From positions 1 through 64,000 of the forward strand of contig NZ_BCWY01000045.1 in NCBI RefSeq assembly GCF_001894825.1: DNA of 64,000 bases. Direction: 5' to 3'. Within the stretch, counting starts at the first letter, position 1. Each line of letters starts with the position of its first letter. The notes beneath the pieces were generated by a model. The model was not told where the DNA came from. It did not search any database and saw only the letters and a program-made list of their open reading frames with translations. The DNA is from Rhodococcus jostii NBRC 16295. Lineage in GTDB: Bacteria; Actinomycetota; Actinomycetes; Mycobacteriales; Mycobacteriaceae. A program made the position numbers and the translations under genes. Below are positions 57,187 to 64,000 of the stretch, piece after piece.

Positions 57187-58173
57187 TCAGACCTGCGTGA
57201 GGACGATCTTTCCCCGGGACTGATTGCTGCGCAGACGATCAGCAGCATCCGTGGCCTGACCGAACGTGAACACGCTGTCGATGACAGGACGGACTCGCCC
57301 GTCGGCCACGGCCGGGATGACGTCGGGAACCAAGGCGGCGATCACGTTGCCGAGTTCCTCCGCCCGGCTGAACCCGAACGACACTCCCTGGAGCCGGAGG
57401 TGCCGATAGGACAGCGAGTCCAGGTTGATCGTGGCCTCCGCCGTGTCCAGACGGCCGATGTTGACGAGATTGCCGTCGACGCGTGTGGCGGCGAGGCAAT
57501 CGGCGAGAGTCTGCCCACCCACGTGGTCGAGGACGAGATCGACACCTTCGCCGTCGGTCGTCTCCAGGACGGCCGCGGTGAGGTCCCGCTCCGGGGGGAC
57601 GACAACCACGTCTGCCCCGGCATCCTTCAGCAGGTCTTCCTTCGCCGCCGACCGGCTGGTGGCGACGACCGTCTTCGCGCCGAGAGCCTTGGCGATCTGC
57701 ACACCGATTAGCCCGATGCTCGACGTCGCCCCGGTGATCAGCACCGACTGCCCGGGCCGGAACCCGCCGACCTCGAGCGCGCCGTGTTCGGTGAGCAGAC
57801 CCGTCGGCAGCGCGGCGGCCTCCTCGTCGTCGAGGCCCTCGGGGATGCGCAGGACGTGCCGGTGGTCGGCGAGCACGTACTGCGCGAAGGCGCCCTGCGT
57901 CGTGCCCATGATGCGTTCTCCCACAGCGACGCGATCGGCGCCGGGGCCCAGCGCGACCACTTCACCGGCGAACTCGAAGCCAGCGACATATTCCTTGCCG
58001 CGACCGGTCGCGGGATCGTAGGCGTCCGCCAGCATGTGCACGTCCGCGTTGTTGAGCGCCACCGCGCGAGCGCGGACCAGCACCTGCCCGGGACCCGGCT
58101 CGGGCACGGCCACCTCGCGAGCTTCCCAATCCGGGCCCGTGCCGCCCAGGAGTGCGGTCATCGTCTGCGACAT
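57187..58173 (-). CDS. NADPH:quinone oxidoreductase-like (MDR superfamily)
   Basis: A 328-residue medium-chain dehydrogenase/reductase without zinc ligands. It has PGPGQVLVRARAVALNNADV near the N-terminus, FEFAGEVVALGPGAD, and the nucleotide loop VLITGATSSIGLIGVQIAKALG in place of the usual AxxGxxG. It reduces quinones or enones with NADPH. It is the last gene in a minus-strand group and lies 17 bases after the cupin gene. Confidence 0.82.
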   Translation of the reverse strand: MSQTMTALLGGTGPDWEAREVAVPEPGPGQVLVRARAVALNNADVHMLADAYDPATGRGKEYVAGFEFAGEVVALGPGADRVAVGERIMGTTQGAFAQYVLADHRHVLRIPEGLDDEEAAALPTGLLTEHGALEVGGFRPGQSVLITGATSSIGLIGVQIAKALGAKTVVATSRSAAKEDLLKDAGADVVVVPPERDLTAAVLETTDGEGVDLVLDHVGGQTLADCLAATRVDGNLVNIGRLDTAEATINLDSLSYRHLRLQGVSFGFSRAEELGNVIAALVPDVIPAVADGRVRPVIDSVFTFGQATDAADRLRSNQSRGKIVLTQV

Positions 58174-58190
58174 CTGCTGTCCCTTCTCGG

Positions 58191-58604
58191 TCAGCGGGAG
58201 CCTGTGCGCGGGCCGTTGTATTCGTCATCGGTGACCTTGTCGCCCCACACAGTCTCCGGGCGATCGTCGCCGGTGCCCTCCCACAAAGCCAGGTGCGTCA
58301 TGAAGTAGTCGGGAGCGGCGCCGTGCCAGTGCTCCTCACCGGGCGGGGTGTAGATGGTGTCACCCGGATGGGCCTCGATGATCTCGCCGCCGCGGGACTG
58401 GACCAGACAGGTCCCGGAGACGATGTGCAGGGTCTGGCCCATCGCGTGTGAGTGCCAGTCGGTGCGGGCGCAGGGCGAGAAACGCACCATGTTCGCACGC
58501 ATCCGGGACGGCTCATGGCCCGCATAGAGGACGTCGAACCAGACGTCGCCGGTAAACCAGTCACCGGGTGCCTTGGTGGTCGGTTGCTTCTTCAGAATCT
58601 CCAA
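58191..58604 (-). CDS. Cupin-domain protein
   Basis: A 137-residue single cupin. The metal site is visible: RTDWHSHAMGQTLHIV (two His and a Gln/His) and PPGEEHWHGA (His). It starts with TTG (58602-58604) after AGGAGAG. It resembles the carboxymuconolactone-decarboxylase-associated cupins annotated as quercetinase-like. The likely role is a small isomerase, dioxygenase or decarboxylase step in the catabolic group. It runs in one unit with the oxidoreductase. Confidence 0.78.
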   Translation of the reverse strand: MEILKKQPTTKAPGDWFTGDVWFDVLYAGHEPSRMRANMVRFSPCARTDWHSHAMGQTLHIVSGTCLVQSRGGEIIEAHPGDTIYTPPGEEHWHGAAPDYFMTHLALWEGTGDDRPETVWGDKVTDDEYNGPRTGSR

Positions 58605-58762
58605 CTATCTCTCCTCGTGCGTAGCGGACTGCGGGTCCTCGCAACACAGTCCTGATGTCGGCCACCCCGACGCTACGTACGACCGCTCGTGGTTGGGAGG
58701 TCCTATCGTTACCTGGTTCGGCAGAGCCCCGCACACCACTCCCTTGTCGCGACCGCGGCGAC

Positions 58763-59212
58763 CTATGCGTTCGTGGTGAAGATCGGGCTGGTGGAGACGA
58801 ACGGGCTGAACTCCATCCGGCGCGTCCTCCATTCGCCGTCGCGCCGGACGAACTCCAACGCATAGCCACCCGACAGCAGTTGGTTGACGCCGTCGTCGGT
58901 GAGCCGGAAGTAGAAGACGTCGGTCTTCGCGGTCGCGGTGTCACCGTCGATGTCGATGACCGGATTGGTGATGTGGTGGTGGCATTTGGGCACCTGGTCC
59001 CACACCTTGTTCACCAGTGCGCGGATTCCGTCGATCCCGTGGCCGTCGCCTCGGGGTAGTACATAGTCCGCGCCGTCGGGCCAGATGCTCATGAACGTTT
59101 CTTCGTCCTGCTTGTCGATGCCGTGGCAGTACTTGGACATCACCATCTTGATTTCTTCGATGTCGATCACCCACTGGATTTTCTCCTGCGGGGTACCCGC
59201 TTGTTCTGTCAT
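58763..59212 (-). CDS. SnoaL-like (NTF2-fold) protein
   Basis: A 149-residue protein of the SnoaL-like group with the cone-shaped NTF2 fold: IEEIKMVMSKYCHGIDKQDEE (helix 1 and the buried Tyr-Asp pair), VLPRGDGHGIDGIRALVNKVW, and CHHHITNPVIDIDGDTATA. Members act as isomerases, dehydratases or ring cyclases, or have no known activity. It lies between the SDR and cupin genes, with a 158-base gap before the cupin gene and a regulator remnant upstream. Confidence 0.8.
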   Translation of the reverse strand: MTEQAGTPQEKIQWVIDIEEIKMVMSKYCHGIDKQDEETFMSIWPDGADYVLPRGDGHGIDGIRALVNKVWDQVPKCHHHITNPVIDIDGDTATAKTDVFYFRLTDDGVNQLLSGGYALEFVRRDGEWRTRRMEFSPFVSTSPIFTTNA

Positions 59213-59230
59213 GTCGTTCTTTCTGTGTGG

Positions 59231-59359
59231 ATTCGTCGGTCAATCAATGAAGTCGCCGCCACCTGGGGTTTTCATCCTTCCGGACACTTCGCTCGGCACT
59301 ACCGCACACGATTCGGTGTCAGCCCGTCGGAAACGCGTGGCGTTGCCGGCGGGCACTGA
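59231..59359 (+). pseudogene. AraC-family regulator remnant (C-terminal helix-turn-helix)
   Basis: On the plus strand the frame reads SINEVAATWGFHPSGHFARH and YRTRFGVSPSETR, the second helix-turn-helix of AraC/XylS regulators, and ends at a TGA at 59357. No N-terminal domain precedes it; upstream DNA codes for the SnoaL-like protein on the other strand. This is the tail of a lost regulator, probably once the activator of this catabolic group. Confidence 0.7.
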
Positions 59360-59425
59360 CAAGCCCCCGGCAGTCACGACGGGTGGTTCCGGAACGAGCG
59401 GCCGGCCGTGACCACCGAAACATCC

Positions 59426-60184
59426 TCAGATCGTGGTGTACCCGCCATCGATCACGAATTCCTGACCGGTGATATACGACGACTCGTCACTCGCGAGGAA
59501 AAGCACGAGTTCGGCGACCTCCTCCGGCCGACCGACCCGCCCCAACGGCACCGCCGCGAGAAGCTGCGGCAGCACCTCCTCGTCCGAGACCAGATAGTCA
59601 CTCTGCGGGGTATGAATGATCCCCGGGTGCACCGAGTTGACCCGGATGTTGCGCTTGGCCAGATCAGCTGCGGCACTCTTGGTCAGCAATCGGTTGGCTC
59701 CCTTGGACGCCGAGTATCCAGGGTGAAGATTCGGCCACACGATCATGCCCGCAATCGAGGACATGTTGACGATCGATCCTCCACCCTGGGCCTCGAGGTG
59801 CGGCAGAACGGTCTGGATCCCGTAGAACTGATGGTAGACGTTCAGGTCCATCAGGCGCTTGAAGTCATCGATCTTCGCCTCCTCCCAAGTCTTGGGTGTC
59901 CCCGGGAGGCCCGCGTTGTTCACCAGGATGTTCAGCTTGCCGAACGTGTCGATTGTATTCTGGACGACGGCATTCCAGTGTTCGGGTTTCGTGACATCCA
60001 GTTCGATGCCGATCGCCGAGCCGCCCTGATCGGTGATCCGGGTCGCGACCTCCACTGCGAGGTCCTTTCGAATATCCGTGACGATGACGCTGGCCCCCTC
60101 CCGCGCGAACACGTGCGCGTCGGCCGCACCCATGCCCGACGCCGAGCCGGTGATCAGTGCGACCTTGTCTTTCAACCTGTCCAC
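59426..60184 (-). CDS. Short-chain dehydrogenase/reductase (SDR)
   Basis: A 252-residue classical SDR. It shows the cofactor loop ALITGSASGMGAADA, NNAGLPGTPKT, the catalytic serine in IVNMSSIAGM, and YSASKGANRLL (Tyr and Lys), ending in the usual SSYITGQEFVIDGGYT. It probably oxidises a secondary alcohol or reduces a ketone in the catabolic group, using NAD(H) because an acidic residue follows strand 2 (VTDIRKD). It lies 107 bases downstream of the carrier gene. Confidence 0.87.
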   Translation of the reverse strand: MDRLKDKVALITGSASGMGAADAHVFAREGASVIVTDIRKDLAVEVATRITDQGGSAIGIELDVTKPEHWNAVVQNTIDTFGKLNILVNNAGLPGTPKTWEEAKIDDFKRLMDLNVYHQFYGIQTVLPHLEAQGGGSIVNMSSIAGMIVWPNLHPGYSASKGANRLLTKSAAADLAKRNIRVNSVHPGIIHTPQSDYLVSDEEVLPQLLAAVPLGRVGRPEEVAELVLFLASDESSYITGQEFVIDGGYTTI

Positions 60185-60291
60185 GATGAAATCTCCTTAT
60201 AGTTCGATTGCCACAGAGGAACATCCATGGCCGATGGCTCGATGCAATTGCGTGGTGAAACGTCGGGCGGGTAGGGAATTGCGGGATCAAG

Positions 60292-61647
60292 CTAGACGGA
60301 GGTAGGCACCACGACGAGCGCCCACACGATGAGCGGAGCGAACAGCACGACGATTCCACAGTAGGCAAGCATCTTTCGCTGGAATCGAATCTTGTCCTCG
60401 ACTTCTGCATTCGCCAGAATCATGACTCCGTGCAGGGAGAAGGGACTCACGTCGACAACAGTCGCCGAGAAGACGATTGCGGCGACGAAGCCCAGGACGC
60501 CCACCTCACCGCCGAGAAGCAACGGCATCGCGAGCGGCAAGGCGATGCCGATCGTCGCCGTCGACGACGCGAACGCCGAAAGGATACCGACCGCGTAGCA
60601 GAGGATCAGCGCAGTGAACAGAGGAGCTACCGCACCGGACACAGTGTTGCCCAGGAAGCCCAGCGTTCCATTCTGGGTCAGAACCGCCATGTAAGTGAGC
60701 ATTCCGCAGACGAGGACCACCGCGGGCCACGCCACGTTGTCCACGATCTTCGGGTGCGACTTGGGCGCCATCAGCAGCAACGCGGCACTCACGCAGAGTG
60801 CACTGACACCGATGTCGATTCCGAACCCGACCGAACCCACGGCAAGGAAGAGGATTCCGACCAGGGTCGCGCACTGGTAGCGGTCCAGCCGGGGACGCGC
60901 GGGTGCTGTATCGACGGCAGTGCCGGTCGTGCTCCGGCTCAACACTGCGGTCGATACACCCGAGCCGTCGGATGCTGGGGACGGCAGTCTCCCCGCCCCG
61001 GTCCCGCCGATCGGTCCATCCGACGCTGTTACGTCGTCGCCGCGGCGTCCGCCGCGAATGAGGTCACGACCGAAGACCAGGAAGAGCACCACACCGATCG
61101 CCAGATTCAGCACGAACGGCACCAGGAAGATGACGCCCGGATTTGTCGGCAGGCCAGCGGATTTCATGATGCCGGTGACGAGCGCGCCATACAGATTGAT
61201 CGGAGAGAATACACAGGCCAGGCCCCCGTGAGTGATCATCATGCCCATCAGGAAGGGGTTGATGCGGTTTCTGGCGGCAAGGGGCATCGCGATCGGGGCG
61301 AGCATTCCCACAGCCAGGACGGCCCCCATCGACATCAGCAGACCGGATAGTGCGAACAACATCCACACGATGGCCCAGCGTCTGCCGCGGACGAGGTGCA
61401 GACATCTGTCCATGATGTAGTCGAGGGTGCCGTTTGCCTTCGCGATGGCAAACAGGAGGGTGATGCCGCCGACGATGAGGAAGGTTCCCGCGGGGAAGGC
61501 GTCGACGACGTCCTCGATAGGGATGTCGGAAACCCAGGCGCCCACGATGAATGCCGCGGCGAACGCGAGGATGCCCATGTTGACCGGCGTGACGGTGGCG
61601 ACCGTGAAGATCGCCGCCAGGACGAGAACGGAAATTGCGTAGATCAT
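60292..61647 (-). CDS. Dicarboxylate carrier, MatC/SLC13-like
   Basis: A 451-residue membrane protein with about 12 spans. The N-terminus TVTPVNMGILAFAAAFIVG is the MatC_N (malonate/dicarboxylate carrier) type, and SPINLYGALVTG and SATVVDVSPFSLHGVM fit the ion-transporter fold with two inverted halves. A charged loop (about 225-275) lies in the middle. The ATG at 61647 follows GGAAGG. It probably imports a di- or tricarboxylate used by the neighbouring MmgE/PrpD protein. Confidence 0.8.
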   Translation of the reverse strand: MIYAISVLVLAAIFTVATVTPVNMGILAFAAAFIVGAWVSDIPIEDVVDAFPAGTFLIVGGITLLFAIAKANGTLDYIMDRCLHLVRGRRWAIVWMLFALSGLLMSMGAVLAVGMLAPIAMPLAARNRINPFLMGMMITHGGLACVFSPINLYGALVTGIMKSAGLPTNPGVIFLVPFVLNLAIGVVLFLVFGRDLIRGGRRGDDVTASDGPIGGTGAGRLPSPASDGSGVSTAVLSRSTTGTAVDTAPARPRLDRYQCATLVGILFLAVGSVGFGIDIGVSALCVSAALLLMAPKSHPKIVDNVAWPAVVLVCGMLTYMAVLTQNGTLGFLGNTVSGAVAPLFTALILCYAVGILSAFASSTATIGIALPLAMPLLLGGEVGVLGFVAAIVFSATVVDVSPFSLHGVMILANAEVEDKIRFQRKMLAYCGIVVLFAPLIVWALVVVPTSV

Positions 61648-61813
61648 ACCCAGTCCTTCCAGGACCATGTGGTGGAGCACCAAGCGCGCATCAATAAATC
61701 GTGTTCTGCAGCAGAGAATCTCGGTGGAGACGTGTGTGTTTCCGGCAGGCCGGCGGACACGGTGCCAGCGCTCAGCTGCGCGCCTCGCTGCCGCCGAATG
61801 GTGCCGGCGTCGG

Positions 61814-63211
61814 CTACCGCGAAATCAGGGCCTTGGCCAGCTCGACGCCGCCGTTGGCGTCGTCCCAGATCACGGCCGCCAGTTCGTCCCCGGTCGGAAA
61901 GTTGCCCTGAGATGCAAGCCCGTCGCCCTTGGCGATGATCTGCTCCTTGGTCATGGGGTGTTGCGCCGTACCGACGCTGTCGACCACTGTCGCCGACCTG
62001 GTGCTGCCGTCGGTGAAACGCATGCGCACGCCGGTCGCGAAGTGCTGTGGGTAGTACTTCTCCTCGAGGTCGGGATCGACCTCGAACCGGACCTTGCCGG
62101 CGATACGCAGGATGCGTTCGTCGTCGAGGAAGGCCTCGCCGTAGGCGTCGTATCGGGTGGGCCCGTAGGCGAGCGTGGCGCCGACGATGTACGGGCAGCT
62201 GTACTGTGCCGTCATCGTGGATTCAGCTGTGGTCATGTGCTGATCGGCGATGAGCCAGGGCCCGGTGACGAGAACCTCCTCGATGTTGTCGGTGGAGGCG
62301 CTGAAGTCGTCGGTCACCTCCCGCAGGGCGTCGATCGTCGAGTGGAACAGCCGGCAGCACGAATAGGGCTTGAAACTCATCACGTGAATCTGCAGCTTTT
62401 CGCCAGGCGTGACGTCGTGTAGCGGCCCGCCGAAGCTGGCGGCGGCGCCGTAGGTTCCCTCGACCGACAGTTGCGGCGCCGTCACATCGGGCAGCATCGC
62501 GAAGTCCGCTGCGAGAACACCGTTGCGGGCACCCAGTCCGGCGTGCACGCGTTTCACCTCGCCCCCGGTCGGCTCGACCGAAAACTGCATGGAACCACTG
62601 GCTTGGGAGAGGGCATGACCCCAGGCGGTCACGAGGACGCCGGGATCGACGGGCTGCTTGTTCCGGTATGCCCGGAGACTCAACACCGCCGCCGCAGCAC
62701 CGAACGATCCGAAGACGGAGGTGGGGTGGAATCCGCGGTGAACCGTCTCCAACCCGCCGGCAGTCGTGCCGATCAGCGCCATGGCTTCGTAGCCGGCGGC
62801 GACTGCGCGAAACAGTTCCGACTGCGACGCGTTCGTCTCCGCGGCGACGGCAAGCGCTGCCGGAATGATCACGCAACCCGGGTGGCTCGTCGTCACGTCA
62901 TGCGTGTCGTCGAGTTCGTAGCTGTGCCCCGCGGTGCCGTGGACCAGAGCAGCGGTGGACGCCTCGGTGGTCCAGTCACCGCCGAGCACGACACTGTTCC
63001 CGGTGCCCGCAAACCTGCGCGACCACTCGGCGATCTGCTTGGCCGCGGGACGGGTGCTCCCCCACAGCGAGACGACGAAACCGTCGAGAAACAGCCGTCG
63101 GACCGCTTCGACGTCCTCTGCAGTCAATGGCGAGTTCGCCACGTGGGCGACGTGATCCGCCAGTCGCGCTGTGAGACCGGCGAATCCGGACTCATCCTTG
63201 CTCTTGTTCAT
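61814..63211 (-). CDS. MmgE/PrpD family protein
   Basis: A 465-residue protein of the family that includes 2-methylcitrate dehydratase (PrpD), cis-aconitate decarboxylase and iminodisuccinate epimerase. Marks are LVHGTAGHSYELDDTHDVTT, HPGCVIIPAALAVAAE, HRGFHPTSVFGSFGAAAAV and MSFKPYSCCRLFHSTIDAL. It lies between an MBL-fold gene and the dicarboxylate carrier gene on the same strand, which points to a small carboxylic acid. Exact activity cannot be read from sequence. Confidence 0.85.
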   Translation of the reverse strand: MNKSKDESGFAGLTARLADHVAHVANSPLTAEDVEAVRRLFLDGFVVSLWGSTRPAAKQIAEWSRRFAGTGNSVVLGGDWTTEASTAALVHGTAGHSYELDDTHDVTTSHPGCVIIPAALAVAAETNASQSELFRAVAAGYEAMALIGTTAGGLETVHRGFHPTSVFGSFGAAAAVLSLRAYRNKQPVDPGVLVTAWGHALSQASGSMQFSVEPTGGEVKRVHAGLGARNGVLAADFAMLPDVTAPQLSVEGTYGAAASFGGPLHDVTPGEKLQIHVMSFKPYSCCRLFHSTIDALREVTDDFSASTDNIEEVLVTGPWLIADQHMTTAESTMTAQYSCPYIVGATLAYGPTRYDAYGEAFLDDERILRIAGKVRFEVDPDLEEKYYPQHFATGVRMRFTDGSTRSATVVDSVGTAQHPMTKEQIIAKGDGLASQGNFPTGDELAAVIWDDANGGVELAKALISR

Positions 63212-63265
63212 AACTCTCTTTCACTACTACGCCCCCGAGACGAAGAATTGGCTGGCGCGGCGTCG

Positions 63266-64000
63266 TCACTTGTAGCCGCCGTCGACCTTGCCGAGCCGTT
63301 CCCAGTCGTCCGGGTCGTGCAACACCCAGATCTCGGCCTGCAGACTCGCACTGATCTGCTTGATCCGCTGGATGGATTGCACGGTCTGAATCGCATTGAC
63401 GTCCACCGGGCACGGGCATTCCGATTCCAGACCGGAACGGAGATGAACCGAGTCGCCGGTGATCAGGAACGACCGCGACGGGAGCTTGACCAACAGGCTG
63501 ACCTCGCCGGGGGTATGCCCCGGGGTCTGGTAGATGACGAGGCTTCCGTCGCCGAACAGGTCGTAGTCCTCACGCAGCGGATTCCACTTGAACGACCGTG
63601 TCAGCTCGAGATCCTGCGTCCTGTAGAAGCCGCGGTAGGGCGGGTCCGGCCAGAATGCGTAGCGCAGATCCACTTCCGACATGTAGAACTCGGCTTCCGG
63701 GAAGAGGTACATGCCTCCGGTGTGGTCGAAGTGCGAGTGGGAGATGACGACGTGAGTGATGTCGGAGAGCTCGAACCCGCACTTCTGGATCTGCAGTTCC
63801 AGGGTGTTCTCCGGCGGGCAGTCGAGGGCGAACACATCGACCAGGTCGCCGTACACCGAGCGGGGATCGTTCCACGCCTCCGGGGCCAGGCCGGTGTCGA
63901 AGAGGACCAGTCCGCGATCGTGCTCGATGAGGAAGGTCGGAATCGGGACCGAGAGCGGTCCGTGGTGGCCCATGGTGATCAAGCCACTGTCGAGGGTGAT
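63266..64000 (-). CDS. MBL-fold hydrolase, AHL-lactonase-like (5' end beyond the window)
   Basis: At least 244 residues of a metallo-beta-lactamase-fold enzyme. The metal motif is VVISHSHFDHTGGMYLF, with further ligands in YQTPGHTPGEVSLLV (His) and FLITGDSVHL (Asp). Wording is that of the N-acyl-homoserine lactonase group, which also hydrolyses other lactones. The frame stays open to the last base of the window before the internal ATG at 63982, with family-like residues (ITLDSGLITMGHHG), so the true start lies outside. It is probably the upstream gene of the catabolic group. Confidence 0.85.
   Translation of the reverse strand: MTLDSGLITMGHHGPLSVPIPTFLIEHDRGLVLFDTGLAPEAWNDPRSVYGDLVDVFALDCPPENTLELQIQKCGFELSDITHVVISHSHFDHTGGMYLFPEAEFYMSEVDLRYAFWPDPPYRGFYRTQDLELTRSFKWNPLREDYDLFGDGSLVIYQTPGHTPGEVSLLVKLPSRSFLITGDSVHLRSGLESECPCPVDVNAIQTVQSIQRIKQISASLQAEIWVLHDPDDWERLGKVDGGYK

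Overview
The window is GC-rich actinobacterial DNA. The gene families point to Rhodococcus or a close Nocardiaceae relative: many TetR, GntR, IclR, PucR and LysR regulators, an Rv1747-like FHA/ABC exporter, a CYP199-like P450, and dense small catabolic operons. No rRNA, tRNA or CRISPR array was seen. The species assignment is inference from gene content.

Left edge (1-10500). A broken transposon remnant (5' end of a transposase gene and a frameshifted serine resolvase) is followed by a TetR/MFS efflux pair, a DUF1214 protein, and a DUF202 pair whose second member carries an in-frame stop. Next come a divergent HxlR / reductase-methyltransferase unit and an AbiE-type toxin-antitoxin locus whose toxin gene has an internal deletion. 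This is accessory, decaying DNA.

Catabolic islands (10500-30500). These include agmatinase/guanidinobutyrase with an MFS permease and a PucR regulator; a CitE-like lyase, aspartase, DctA-type symporter and GntR regulator that share a probable operator; a GH3 beta-glucosidase; and a CYP199-like P450 with a phthalate-dioxygenase-type reductase and an IclR regulator. A TetR-controlled ABC exporter, a dienelactone-hydrolase-like enzyme and a small secreted protein complete the region.

Main attraction (30511-42938, minus strand). Eleven genes lie in one run and all ten junctions overlap, nine of them by the 4-base ATGA/GTGA pattern. In transcription order they encode a 2-oxoglutarate oxygenase, an AurF-type diiron N-oxygenase, a KamA-type radical SAM aminomutase, a dipeptide-epimerase-like enolase fused to a GNAT acetyltransferase, an Ldh2-type dehydrogenase, an ATP-grasp ligase, a FemAB/GNAT-like protein, a branched-chain-type aminotransferase, an unknown helical protein, an MFS exporter and a second ATP-grasp ligase. 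There is no NRPS or PKS. I read this as a pathway for a small, N-oxidised, beta-amino-acid-containing peptide joined by ATP-grasp ligases. I know of no described cluster with this combination.

Right part (43166-64000). A LacI regulator with twin operators faces an NCS1 permease and a C45 (acyltransferase-type) hydrolase. A complete galactarate/glucarate-to-2-oxoglutarate pathway follows (MFS permease, LysR, KdgD, semialdehyde dehydrogenase, galactarate/talarate dehydratase), with ATAC-N7-GTAT boxes in front of both transcription units. Then come the FHA-FHA-ABC exporter and a secreted protein. The window ends in a minus-strand catabolic cluster (quinone oxidoreductase-like, cupin, SnoaL-like, SDR, MatC-type carrier, MmgE/PrpD and an MBL-fold lactonase-like gene cut by the edge) that contains an AraC regulator remnant.
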